This document shows positions 33,518-45,055 of a DNA stretch of 64,000 bases, piece after piece. Position numbers and translations under genes: made by a program. The stretch lies in the NCBI GenBank assembly GCA_024516155.1, contig JAJJXM010000003.1:496001-560000 (forward strand), given 5' to 3'. The notes beneath the pieces were generated by a model. The model did not search any database. It had not been told where the DNA came from and worked only from the letters and a program-made list of their open reading frames with translations. This DNA comes from Pyronema omphalodes. Its lineage: Eukaryota > Ascomycota > Pezizomycetes > Pezizales > Pyronemataceae. Positions within the stretch are counted from its first letter, which is position 1. Each line of letters starts with the position of its first letter.

Positions 33518-33964
33518 AGGGATAGTTGTCGTTGTCGTTGTCTTTGTCGTAGGAATTGGAATTGGAGTTGAGTTATAAATGAATTGGAGTTGAATTAGAG
33601 TTAAATTAGAGTTGCATTTAGAATTGGATTTGGGGTTGGAGTTTGGGTTATCAAAGTTTTTCTTAGCTTTTCACTTTTAATTTGTAATTTTTTTTCTTGC
33701 ATTGTCTTATTGTACATACTGGAGTCTGGTTGTTTTTATTTCTAGGTGTTGAATGTTTTTACTTTTTTGAAAGAGGGAGAATAAAAGAGATTTTTTTTTA
33801 AATTATGTGCATCGTATCGAATCTATAAATCTGTGAATCCGTGAATATTATAACTTCATCTACCCAAAATCCCCCTCCCCCCTCCCAAGAAAAAAAAATT
33901 CATCGGTAAAAAAATACAATAACCATCTTCACCAACAATAACAATTACCATTTTTTGTAGCACT
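33518..33964. repeat. Duplicated 3' flank of the broken copy
   Basis: Follows the same order as the sequence after the intact gene: gttgtc units, ttggaattggagttgag units, 'gtttgggtta', a T-rich block, then 'gtatcgaatctataaatctgtgaatc'. The hexanucleotide expansion is missing here, which suggests it grew after the duplication or was lost from this copy. Confidence 0.65.
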
Positions 33965-34145
33965 ACAAAATCAGAATATATATAAACAATACGTGCGATT
34001 GCATATGTATGAATCAACAGTGAACATACGGAATATGGTGCCCATACATACCGGAATACAAGATTGCCGAGATAACATGTTGTGCTCGGTTAGATTACAT
34101 GAAATCAGTTTTGGGATGTGATGTGATGTGAATCATGTGATTAGT
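33965..34145. repeat. Array repeat, copy C
   Basis: Third, more diverged copy of the intergenic repeat: 'tcagaatatatataaacaat', 'gaatacaagattgccgagat.aacatgtt', 'gctcggttagattacatgaaat' and 'gggatgtgatgtgatg' align in order with copy B. Confidence 0.65.
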
Positions 34146-34149
34146 TTCG

Positions 34150-34276
34150 AGTCATCGCTAAGCGTCGAATTCACAAGTATACCTTGACTTGATCCGATGA
34201 TATTATGCGTATCATTGATTGTTGAAATTCGCGGTTATGCTTCAACGTTGGAGAGTAATAACCTGATATTAAGTTT
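34150..34276 (+). pseudogene. Relic of a third copy of the secreted-protein gene
   Basis: Aligns with exon 3 of the intact gene at about 30893-31012: 'atcgctaagcgtcgaat' for 'atcgccaagcgtcgaat', then 'attatgcgtatcattgattgttgaaattcgcggttatgc' for the segment coding QVMNIINTRGYA, and 'gatattaagttt' for 'gacatcaagttt'. Many changes are C-to-T or G-to-A, but several are not, and the frame is lost. Confidence 0.7.
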
Positions 34277-34845
34277 ACTGGATTTATTAATTAAATCATG
34301 CGTCTTATAAATGTGACATCACTCTGCGCAGTACGGTCCTGGGGGAGAAATTCTTGCAGCATGTTCTACTACCATTTGGAAATTACGCGACGTTTTTATT
34401 TCGAGGATATGCTTAATATCGGGGCTTCTAATGGTCCATAAATGTTCTTGCCTAATAATGCCTTGACTTTGGGAAAAATGATAGGGGACCTGTTAGGGAA
34501 CCCTGGAATACATCTCCAAAACCTCCCTTTTCTATAAGGGTAACCAAGAAATTCCCTAAAATACACAAATACATGTAGTTGTCCCAAAATTGACCATAAT
34601 CAGCAAATATCTTCCTTCTTGAACATCCACAAAGAAAACGGAGTCCAATATCAAAAACTTGAAAAGACGGAAGTCCTATAACATTTGACACATACGCCTA
34701 GAACCCCCTCTTCTTAATATCCCTAAACAAGGCAAAACCATAGATATCCCTAAAACATAAATCGCAAAAACCAAAAGAAATGAACCCATCCAAGAACCCC
34801 TCAGCCGTATGATACAAAAGAAATCGTTTAGCTCATCCCTCCGTC
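34277..34845. other. Intergenic region, no gene seen
   Basis: AT-rich DNA at the right end of the repeat array and the 3' flank of the DUF2406 gene. No supportable coding frame is present. Confidence 0.5.
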
Positions 34846-36053
34846 TTAAGTCTTCGAAAATCTCTTCCTCCAACTCTTCTTTTCACTCTTCTCGCTTTCA
34901 AACTTTGACTGAGGTTCCGGAGCGTATCCAGCCCCGGAACCACCTCCGCTCGAAAGCTTGATGACACTTCTCGGTGTTTCACTCCTCATCTCTTGCTGTA
35001 ACGGACTTTGCTGGTATCCACTAGGACCGCCTCCGTAATTGTAGCTCTGTCCTTGGCCACCATGCTGATAATTCTGTCCCTGCCCTTGATGTCCATATCC
35101 ATCGGTGTAATCCGAATCCAGTGTCCCGGAGCTGTTTCCACGGCCGAGGGACTCCGCGTAGCCGGTGTCTGCATATGGTTGGTGTACTGGGCCACCTCTG
35201 GAGCCTCGATTTCCATATTGTGCCACGGGTGCAGTGGCCACGAGTGTTTCGTTCATGTGATTCGCATTGTTGTAAGCACCGAAGGATGCGTGGTGGTCTT
35301 CCGTTGATCTGTTGACTCAATCAGCGCCTGATACGTAAAAGCCAACCCGTGCCGCGAAATAAACATTTCGCAATCCGTTGTTCAGAGAAAAGTCTCGCAC
35401 GAGATACGTACCGATGAGATAATGGCGTTGCATCCCCATTTCTATTTGGTCCCTGTCGGCCGTAAGGGTCTCGTCCTGTAAAGCTGCGTGCATCTTGTGA
35501 TGGTGGTCCTCCCGAGCGTTCATCTGGTCGAAGTTAGCGAGATATTCAGCACGCGAAGGAAGCCGTGAGTTTGGGCACGACCTTCTCCCAGATAGTGACC
35601 TTTGTAACCTCTGTCAATTGAAGCCTGGAAGGCTCGAATGGTATCTAGGGGCCTCTCCCATCGGTCGCGAGTCGGGTTTGTGAGGTCTGGCTCTTTAATA
35701 TCTCGTCCCCAGATATCTTTATGCGAAAAGTTGGAAAGGCCTTGTCGTGGTTTTTCCTGGTTGACTTGCCCTGTGAAGTGTTAGTCCGCATGAAAGTGAC
35801 CAGAAAGCGAGATGAGATCGAATTCGAAAGTGCGGGGCGGAAATTAAAGGTGTCAAAGTTTAAAGGGGGAAATCGTGCATCGCGCCCGCTAGTGCACAGA
35901 CGGCGGGGAATCCTTACAAGGCTGAAGTTCATGAATTGCTCTACTCGGGTCGACTGTTGTTGCCATTTTGCTGTTCCTTTTCCTATCGAAACGTTCAAGA
36001 GCTCGCAGAGCTTCTTTTTCTTCTTTGTTTTTTGATTTTCCGAATAGGCCCAT
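34846..36053 (-). CDS. DUF2406 family protein
   Basis: Minus-strand exons 35918-36053, 35582-35770, 35412-35523 and 34846-35308 join in frame to 299 residues. The N-terminus (MGLFGKSKNKEEKEALRAL) and the block 'IHELQPWQ...LSNFSHKDIWGRDI...PDLTNPTRDRWERPLDTIR' followed by 'FQASID' are the signature of DUF2406, found across ascomycete fungi including two yeast paralogues. The function is not established. The second half is Gly/Gln/Tyr-rich and probably disordered. The C-terminus is basic (KKSWRKRFSKT). The third intron boundary set is the weakest (intron 35524-35581 has donor gtcgtg), but it is needed to keep the frame. No signal peptide or membrane span. Confidence 0.88.
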
Positions 36054-39000
36054 ATGGATTCGGGGGTGTGGTGCGGTTTATGAATTGTTGTCTGAGACCG
36101 ATCCCGGGGGTTTAGTTTCGCTTGGGGCTGTTGGTGACGTCCGCAGGGGTTTGATAGACTGTTGATTAGAGATTAAGTAGGTTCGGCAACCTGACACTAA
36201 AAGCTGGTAGCATGGTCTTGGCGTACTTTACTAAGGAATCCCGCAGTGTGCGGAGTGGTGAGTTTTGCGAAGTTTACGGAGTTGAATTTTGGCGAGAGAA
36301 AGAGCCGCATAGTAGCGTGAGACAGCGCGAGCATCATGTGTCGCTGCAAACACTGTCGCTGCAAACCACAGTGTACGATGCTCTCGCTTTGTAGGGAGCT
36401 GGAATCGCCGCGATTGAGTTGCTACGTTATCATACTCGACAAGAGTAGCAGCAGCAATGTCGAGCTTTGATGAACGAGATGAGTCCGATACGCAGCAGGC
36501 AGACAGCATATGGTGACGATGTCGGTATCGCCCAGCGTTCTGAGTGCTTTCTAGACCTCACTGCGACCTTATTCATACTTAATTGGTGTTGGTAGCGGTC
36601 CTCACGCATTAGAGTGCATACACTATACTTCTCTTGGTTTGCTCCTGAAAGTTTTGAAAAGTTTTAGGGCCAGGTGGGAACTCCTTAGTTTTAGCGTAAA
36701 AAACTTTTCAGACGGCGCTAGGGGGAGCTAATTATGCATACTAGAGACCAGAGGTGATAGCCTCCGAATGATAGCGCGTTGCCGAATCCCTCTATTTACT
36801 TCAGTTATATCCCGTCCGAGGGAAAGTCGCAAGCTCGAGATCTTTAGACTTTCAAGTGGGCGACGCGCGGCCAAGTTGCGTGGATCTTGATCCTTCTTTA
36901 AGCCAAGGAAGGCAATTGCTGAGTCGACCAGGGGATAGTAGGGATATGATTTTCGCGCAAGACTAATCCGAGCTGTAGATTGCTAAGTATTTCGAGGACT
37001 GACTAGGTGAAGGAGCAGATCCCGAGGGGCGAACCTCGTTCAGTTAAGGAAGCTGGTGATGATGCTGAAGCGTTACACACGTGGCAGATCAGGAGCGCTG
37101 GTTGAAAAACAAATACAGACGAGCGATGCAGAGCCAAGGAACAGCAGATGGCAGAAGAGAAACCGGAAAGGATTTCAATCGGACGGAGCTATGAATAGCC
37201 GAAGCCGGAGGTGGGCGGAAGCTGTTAAATGCCGTATTATAATGCTCCATTTGGTGAGGTGCGTGGGGCATACAAATGTCTATTGAATTAGACTTTATGA
37301 TGCTGGGCATGCAAGTATTGGTTTAATCAAGATATATTATTCTGGATATGCAAGTGCTTATTGATCAAGCTGGGCATGTATATAGGGAGTTGTGTATGTG
37401 TCTATATATCAACCGTTGATGATGAGATGAAGTAACTGTTGTGTGACAGAAATCCTCCTTTTCTCTCGAAAATTGCGTCACGTACCTGCATGCTGTTCGC
37501 ATGTATGTATATATCTCATCAGATCTGGAGATGTAATCATGAATAAATCAAAAACAAAATTCCATTCCGATTTTTTGCATTCAGTTGATGCCCATAATTG
37601 GTTCCATCATATCTGTAACGTCTCCGACATGATGGCGTTATCAGATTCCCCCCCCACTTCCGATTTGGATGGAATCTTCTACCATCTACCGGCTCAATGG
37701 GGTTTCATGCTGCGCCTCACTCCGTGGTGTTTCGTTGTGCTGCTGTTCCCTGTTGACATCACCGTACCTGCGTTGGAGTGTTCCCCGACCGGGTTAAGGT
37801 TAGGGCACCGGTAAGCCTAGGCGAAGTCTGGAAAAGTTTCATGAAGCCTGGCGATGTTTGGCATAGTCGAAACAACGCCGATGAACAGTTGGAATTTTTA
37901 GCTCGTATGACAGCCCGAGATCGTTCTAACCTTTGGCACCCATGTGTTCCAGACAGATGTTTGCACATCAACGGACGTCAAAATTGGCTATCCAGGTGCA
38001 GAGCAACGGGATAGCCATGGATAGTTGATGCATCGGAACACCAAGAAAAATAAAGATGGAAAAGCCGCCGTTGAGCACTTTATGAACACGCCTTTGGAAG
38101 GTGCATAGCTTATTTTTATCCACAGAGAGGCAGAAAACCTGATTAGATACCGCTTAGATATGTCAACTTGGTTTTCAGCAAGAATCATACCCGGATGATG
38201 AACAGTTGTGCGGAATTCATCCCGTGGATGCATCGATCTGACATGGAGAATTCCATCCGCATGTGCTCAACCCCTATCCAGCGTTGCACACAAATTCTGT
38301 TGAATCTAAACTGACATGGTGCTATGAAAAACATTATCGAGCCTTATGAAAGCGCATTGATGATGATGAAAATAGATGAGCATTTCGTTTAATTTGACAG
38401 GCGGTGGCACTTGAGGGGGCTGATGAGCTGTGCGCACGAGTGGCGATGATGTGGTCACGCTTGCGGCGATATGGTTAAGGCCGCCAAATCCATGCGGCGC
38501 TTGCTTCCTCTTAGTCTCTTGGCCGCCCTATCGAAACTTATTGACAGAAACACGCGTTCCACTGATTACTATGTATTCTTCACTTTTGTTTCGAGACAAT
38601 TGTTTTGTCAACGCATACTATTTTTTTTTCTTCCTCAAAGCTGTAATTGACATTCGCTTAGGAACTACGACGGGAAATGTGTATTCAAGACCATCCCATT
38701 TTTTGCTACATCACATCGCCGTTTTTTCTCGGAAGCAAGGTGTCCCGGTTCCGTGACCTTACCGGGCCTGACTTCAAAGTCTAGATCACGACTCAGCCTC
38801 GAGGGAACATCACCGACATCGGTTTAGAAGAAAACCAAGCTCTTGGATCCGACTTCGAGAAGCCAGACTCCGAAGTTTTGTTAAACAGCGTTTTGGGGAC
38901 CACTCAGTCGTTCCATCACAACACAGCCTCCTGTATAGCTAAAGATAGGTCTGTTTATCGAGGATGCATCTTTAATACGGCCGAAGAAAACAAAATCAAG

Positions 39001-40241
39001 TCTCTACCAAGGGTTTACCAACGCCTTTCAGCTTGTTTATAAGTGTCCGTCGTTATTGGCAAGCTGGGACTTTCAACATCCGCAGCTTTCGGCGCCCCAG
39101 GACAAGATCGAGCCGGAGTCTGGGTACACATAACCATGGAAGTGGCCTAGAAAGTATGCGTACCAGGTAATGCGCCGAGAACCGATGCATCTCCGACGAA
39201 GCCCCTGAGGCTGTGAACTTGAGGGAGACGAGACAAGAACCAGGGCATCTGTAGTGGTTACATATGAGACGATGAATCATGAGTCTAGTGAGCGATCCCG
39301 TGTGAAGGGAGAACGTGAAACATGCAACATGCAAAAATCAGGGACCGGAGGACCCTCCCCTAAAGCCGTTGTTGTCTGGGGTACATGAACTAGGCTTACG
39401 GAAGAAAGTGGGGCTAACTTTTGATCAGCCCTACCATTGAATTTGTCCCGTGTGGTGCCTATGGGTTTAACTTGACGATTGTGTATGGTGGGTGACACCT
39501 TGAATATACCATCACCGATAGACCGCGACTTCTGTGTGCGCTTTTTCGTCGCCATGACAGGCGTAGTGATAGGCATTGAAATGTGTTCGAGTGACACCAT
39601 ATGGTTGGATGTTTTTTCTCGCTTGCAACGCCATTCTTCATCACCGCGGCCACACTGCCAACCCCGCTTAGTCACTGTATGTATGCAGCAAATGAAAAGT
39701 GATTTTCTGTTAAGCAGTGACATTTTTGGAACGTCAGGAACATCTATACTATTTTCCCCCGCCTATACAAAATACCAGGTTTTTGTCACCTATCTGTACA
39801 CTCATATTTTCATTAAATCAATTGTATGTCAGCGTGAAATTAATATTCGCCAAGTTCAACTTGATTACACCCTTGCGACTTTATTATTAGCGTGGTTATG
39901 GTTGAGTAGATACACGGGGTATGTCTCTTTGCGAGCAGCGCATTTTTTAAGGTGTTCCCCATAATACACATTCGTAAATATGGATTTGCATAATTATTTC
40001 GATGCGACATGTCAAAGCTTTAAAGATCATCTGTTTATCTTTCCAAAGGGTAAACATTACTGCAGTTGATCGCGGTGTTCCCGGAAAACAAACAAGCTCT
40101 CACTACCACCGGATGACGTCAGTAATATCAGCGTTAACCGCCGCAAAACATTTCCCCCAGTCTCCAGTCTTCACACGACGAAAAGTTGACCCCATACCAA
40201 CCAACATCAATACTATCAATAATAATACAAAAACTTACACC
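36054..40241. other. 4-kb gene-poor stretch
   Basis: Many short open frames, none with recognisable products. A hairpin with a small internal tandem repeat lies at 36326-36388 and is annotated separately. The stretch at 40080-40241 is the 5' side of the TIM-barrel gene. I found no RNA gene or terminal repeats that would reveal a mobile element. Confidence 0.45.
36326..36388. repeat. Hairpin with internal direct repeat
   Basis: gcgagcatc on the left faces gatgctctcgc on the right. Between them 'gtcgctgcaaac' occurs twice in tandem (about 36339 and 36354). Confidence 0.6.
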
Positions 40242-41279
40242 ATGAAAAACGCCAACAATAACACCACCTCAAAAAAAATGCCGACTGAAGTAGACCACAT
40301 TCCTCTTTCCTACGCGACGCCGTCGCTGGGGATGCACCCATCCCATACCCTCGAACACAAACTTTCCGCCATCTCCGCCGCCGGCTTCATGGGCATAGAA
40401 CTTGGTTTCGACGACCTATTATCATTCGCACAACGGTATCTTCACAACCCCACGATTTCCGCAACATCCTACGATCAGCTTTGTATCGCCGCCCAAAAAG
40501 TCCGGCTGTTATGTGCACCCAATAACAACAACCTTACTATCCTCGTTCTACAGCCGTTTAACAATTTCGAAGGGTACACAGGAGAAAAACGAAAAGCGGC
40601 ATTTGAAAAAGCGGCTGGATGGAAGAGGATTCTAGAAGCTTTGGGGTGTGATATGTTACAGGTTGGAAGTAATGATGATCCAGAGTCAAGTGGGGATTAT
40701 GATACGATTGCGAGGGATTTAAAGGAACTTGCGGACTTGATGGCTCCGAAGAAAATTGCTTATGAGAATTGGTGCTGGGGTGCTCATGTTAATACTTGGG
40801 CTCATGTAAATGATATTTGTAAACGGGTGAGCAGGGAGAACTTTGGGTTGTGTTTGGATACGTTTCAGACAGCCGGTAAAGAATGGGCGGATCCTACTAC
40901 GGTTTCGGGACTGGTGGAAGGAGTAAGGGATAGAGAGGATAACTGGTTTGAGAGTATGAGACAGTTGGCTATCACGATTCCCGGGGAGAAGATCTTCTTT
41001 TTTCAAATTTCGGATGCGTTGAAGATGGAGAAGCCGTTGAAGGATAGGAGAGAGTGGAGTCATGGCTATAGGGTAAATCCTTATTGTGGGGGATATTTAC
41101 CGGTGGAGGATATGGTAAGAGCGGTATTGAAGACGGGATTCAGAGGTTGGGTATCGGTGGAGGTTTTCAATGAGGAGGAGCATGGCAAGGAGTGGAGAGA
41201 AGGACTTGAAGAGGGCTGGGCGAAGGAAGGGATGGAGAGTGTGAGGAAGTTGCTGAAGGAGTGTTCTGGTGTTGTCTAG
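40242..41279 (+). CDS. TIM-barrel sugar isomerase/epimerase-like protein
   Basis: A 345-residue single-exon protein of the xylose isomerase-like TIM-barrel superfamily, which includes sugar-phosphate isomerases and 3-dehydroshikimate dehydratases. Supporting blocks: 'YATPSLGMHPSHTLEHKLSA' then 'ISAAGFMGIELGFDDLL' (first strands), 'ALGCDMLQVGSND', 'KIAYENWCWG' with a metal-site Glu, 'NFGLCLDTFQTAG' with Asp, 'KIFFFQISDA' and 'GYRVNPYCGGYLP', and 'GWVSVEVFNEE' with the last Glu. These acidic residues fit a divalent-metal site. The ATG at 40242 follows an AT-rich leader; the frame is open further upstream but with poor coding character. The substrate cannot be decided; a 3-dehydroshikimate dehydratase-like role is one option. 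Confidence 0.82.
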   Translation: MKNANNNTTSKKMPTEVDHIPLSYATPSLGMHPSHTLEHKLSAISAAGFMGIELGFDDLLSFAQRYLHNPTISATSYDQLCIAAQKVRLLCAPNNNNLTILVLQPFNNFEGYTGEKRKAAFEKAAGWKRILEALGCDMLQVGSNDDPESSGDYDTIARDLKELADLMAPKKIAYENWCWGAHVNTWAHVNDICKRVSRENFGLCLDTFQTAGKEWADPTTVSGLVEGVRDREDNWFESMRQLAITIPGEKIFFFQISDALKMEKPLKDRREWSHGYRVNPYCGGYLPVEDMVRAVLKTGFRGWVSVEVFNEEEHGKEWREGLEEGWAKEGMESVRKLLKECSGVV

Positions 41280-42138
41280 TAGTTCATGAGTAATGGTAAT
41301 GGTCATGGGGATGATTATGAAGATGATGATGACTTTCAATTAATGATTTCATTTCGTTTGATTTCGGGTACACATCTTGTGCTTACATCCCGTGTACTCG
41401 GCCCGAGCCGAAAGCCTAACTAACGCCCGCACTGAAACACCGCTAACACCCGAGCGGGCCCGCAGCTCTAGGCCGGAGATCTCGATGGTTACGGATGTGC
41501 ATAACCCCGCAACCACAAACCCTAATTCCACATGATTGCGCAATTTTTCATGCCTCAACCTCCCAATGTGAAGCTTGCTTTGTTTGCTGATCACGAATTT
41601 CACACCATTAAGCAAGCTTCTCGGGCTTCAGATCTTGAATCGAATGATTTTAGATGAGGGTCGGTCCATTTACCGGACGGTCATACATAGAGTTTTCAAT
41701 GCACTATTGGCCGCTTGCTATCGCCGTCCGTCTTTGCGTCACCCGATTCAACACGCGAATGAGTTTTTTAGCGATCGTCATCAAATTTAGACATGATCAT
41801 CAAGCGCAAAGCAAGGCTGTGAGCCTGCCATGGTGCGCATATGGTCGATAATTGCACTCGCAACCGCCAAACGCTCATCGTTAACCGTCCATGGACTTAC
41901 AATACCGTTATCCCGCCACCACGTGATTTTTTCACAGAAAAAAACGGGATGCCGTTTGAATTATGACGGAATCGCCGCCACTATACACGTGATTTCTTAT
42001 GTGGATTTGTTTGATATAAATCATAGGACACCTGTTTGGATGTTTTTTTCATTATCATCACAATTGTTACGATATCAATTGTTTAACGACTTGTACGCAT
42101 ACGAATACTCATTACGAATCACCAACAAAATTCCAACA
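41280..42138. other. Intergenic region upstream of the mitochondrial Con-6 paralogue
   Basis: No gene seen. An imperfect 'ggtcatggggatgattatgaagatgatgatga' run follows the preceding stop codon. The rest is mixed composition; the right end is the promoter of the Con-6-like gene. Confidence 0.5.
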
Positions 42139-42889
42139 ATGTTTTCACTCCGCGCTCTTCGCTCCTTGCCTAAGGTGAGACAGTTCTCTACCTCTACGGC
42201 TGTCTTAACAAACCCCGGAAACGTAATCGGTTTGTATCCCTTCTGACTTCCGCATTCTCATTATTCACCCCAAATTCCCCGGCCCTCCTTATTTTCATTC
42301 TTTGCCTTTCAACCATTTAGAATTTCTCATGTTTAATATTCTGTAATCACAAGAAAAAGTAACTTACCGTCCCCCAGGCGGCTACAAAGCATCCCTAAAA
42401 AATCCCAACGTCTCCCAGGAAGCCAAGCAACATTCCCGAGAAGTCCTAGACGAAGTATTCGACGGCGGGGATACCGAGCATTTCAGCAAAGCACCATCAC
42501 GTAACGGAGGCTATGGACGTAATGATTACGATTCCGATTTGTCATCTCACTCTGGATCCCGTGGAGGTTACGGAGGACGTAACTCGGGAAGCTCTTCCAT
42601 GACTGATATGGATGATGAGTATCATTTGGATATGTCAGGATCTCGTGGTCGCTCCGGAAGAGGAAGTGGTGGATCTGCTATGATGTCGGATGGTCATTTT
42701 AGAGATAATGATCCGGATGCTTATTCGCAGATGTCGGCTCGCCATACCGGTGATATGGCTGAGTTTGATAGTCATGGAAAGAGACATTCCAATGTTTTGG
42801 GAGGCCTTAAGGCTACGCTTAAGAACCCTAATGTTTCGGAGGAGGCGAAGCAGAGGGCTAGAGAGAGATTGGAGAATGGAGACTTTTAA
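42139..42889 (+). CDS. Con-6 paralogue with a mitochondrial-type presequence
   Basis: Exons 42139-42229 and 42378-42889 give 200 residues. The N-terminus MFSLRALRSLPKVRQFSTST is Arg/Ser-rich, lacks acidic residues and resembles a mitochondrial targeting sequence with an Arg-Gln-Phe-Ser-Thr cleavage-like site. Then 'NPGNVIGGYKASLKNPNVSQ' is a Con-6 repeat, and a second repeat, 'GGLKATLKNPNVSEEAKQ', closes the protein. Between them is a Gly/Ser/Asp/Met-rich linker of about 100 residues. The single intron interrupts the Gly codon before GGYK, phase 1, exactly as in con-6 at 24592-25101, so the two genes share ancestry. Function unknown; mitochondrial location is a prediction. Confidence 0.88.
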
Positions 42890-44672
42890 TTCGGCGGATG
42901 AGGAATGGCTAGGGATACCCTAATGTATAGTATTGTGGATAATTGCATGGATAAGGAATAGACCGTAGCTTACTTATTAACTGGAGTTTGTTAAAAATCG
43001 TGAGATGGGTGATGGATATAGTGAGAAATTGAGAATACGACCTTCTTTTCCTGTAAGAACGTGTTTCTTCTTCCTGGTCCCTTCCCTCTGTATAACAGGC
43101 CAATTTGCATGAAATGTTTCTGGGTGACCGTCCTGTCTTGATCTTCTTTGGAAGTACTTTTAGTCAGATCTGGGTAAATAGATGCCCAAGCTCTCCCGTT
43201 GTAAATCATATTCTTGACATGTCCTGGATTGATAGTATTCCTATTCAACGAAAATCTAGTATATCCTGTTCTGTCGTTTTTAATGATCTATTGACTTCAG
43301 GCTATCGTGACGGTTTTGTATTGCTTCACACGTACATTTTCAGTTCCGGAGATCTCTACTCCAAGATCGTGCATCGTCGATTCCTATAGATAGAGGTTTA
43401 TCCTATCCAGAAGATCTAGGCCCCTAACAAAATTCACTCACGGCGAGGAGTATTTAGCATGGTTATTGCATCACGGAAGTCATTAAGTGTAAATTCGGAA
43501 CAGTCAGCAAGTATGCCGGCTGTGCACATTTTAGGAGGTGCTTAACGATGTAGGAGCCTTGGGCAAGTTCCAAACACATTTTGGGATGAAGCTTCACGGA
43601 GTAACGGCTATTGACGAGGTTACGCTGTGCTGAATATGTCTTACGAAGCAGTCAAATCTTTGTAGAAAAGTGATGAGCCCACCGCGAAGGTTTCAAACAC
43701 ATGTACTAGTGTATTCTAATAATACCTTTTGATATATGTGTACCTTGTGGCTTTTCTATAGCATCTACATGGGATATACAAGACAAGATTAGTGTATTTA
43801 ACTTCAGTTGCCAAAACGAACACATTTGATTGCATCAAAATACGGCGACATTCAACGACTGGGCCGGTAATTACCCCCCCCCCCCCCCCCCCGGCTGTCC
43901 CGCAATTTTGAGAATCATGACGCGTTGAAATATATCGGATACATCGTTTTGGCTCGAAGATTAGAAATTCCGGATCCCCAGGGAATATTGAGCAAGCTCT
44001 CTCAGTCTAAGGTTCCCCGGACTCCTCTAGTTCCTCTAGTTCCTCTAGCCTCGCAATCTTTCCATGTTTAACTCACCATCGAATTCAGGAACCACGGCCT
44101 CTTGCTTGAACTAAAAGCCCCACAAATTCTTCAGTCTAACAAACCCACCTCGCTACTGGAACTACATCAATTCCGTCTTCCCCTGACCTCATAATATTAG
44201 CTATATATTTAGCGTAGTTTCCGTTACCTAGCTCAAGATCAAATTCATTCATCGCTTCCTTCTGAAGATTCAAATCCTGTAACACTTTTAGCAATTGCAA
44301 ATTTGACTTGCGATTCTCTACACAAATACGTTAAACGCCAGGTAACAGATTCCACAAGCGATCTCTTAAGATCTATGACGACATTCCCGCGCCAAGCATC
44401 CGCCCGCTTTCCTTTCGCCACCCAGACCATAACCCGAACCCTGAATATATATCCTGCTTGTGGCAAACTTGTTTCAAGTTACGATACGAAAATTTTCAAT
44501 GCTGAGGCTTGAAAAAACGATATGTATAAAAAGTTGTTCCTTCATGATGTAGGTTCTTTAATATACCTTGCTGTTGTAATCAATACCAACATCAATATCA
44601 CGCCCTGATAAAGTATTAACGACTTACGGCTTTTATTTTTATTTTATACGAATAACGACAAAATAACGAAAT
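42890..44672. other. Intergenic stretch with a poly-C tract
   Basis: No gene seen. A run of about 18 C lies at 43875-43892. A small direct repeat 'cctctagtt' occurs at about 44030-44047. Confidence 0.5.
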
Positions 44673-45055
44673 ATGTCAAACTCATCTAATAACCAACTCC
44701 CGACCGCAATTCGTGGAGGAACTGGAGCTACACCTACTCCTGCAAATTCTTGTACGAATCCTGATTCGAAGTTTGCATCCAATGGTTTGGGCGGAATGTT
44801 TGAGAGTAAGTCTGAGGTACGTTTTATACTTCTAGGAAATTCCGTTTAGGGGTTTGATATTCGATTAAATTTGGGCTTCCGATAGGAGAGGCAGGGCTGA
44901 TATTTGAAATTCCTAAATAGGGAAAGAACGATAGCTGGATGAACACAAAGCCTAGGGTGGGAGGAACAAATACCAATGGTGTGGTTAATAGTGGGGACAG
45001 TATCCTGGGGAAGATTGCGGAGAGGGTTAAGGATACTTTGGGTACTTCGAAGTAA
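44673..45055 (+). CDS. Small two-exon hypothetical protein
   Basis: Not recognised. Exons 44673-44816 and 44921-45055 (donor gtacgt, acceptor aaatag) join in phase 0 to 92 residues. The protein is hydrophilic, Asn/Gly/Thr/Ser-rich, with 'NPDSKFASNGLGGMFESKSE' in the middle and a short helix-prone tail 'ILGKIAERVKDTLGTSK'. No signal peptide or membrane segment. The clean splice, a plausible ATG context (gaaatATGTCA) and both exons being open support a gene. It resembles small fungal stress- or spore-type proteins only in composition. Confidence 0.65.
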
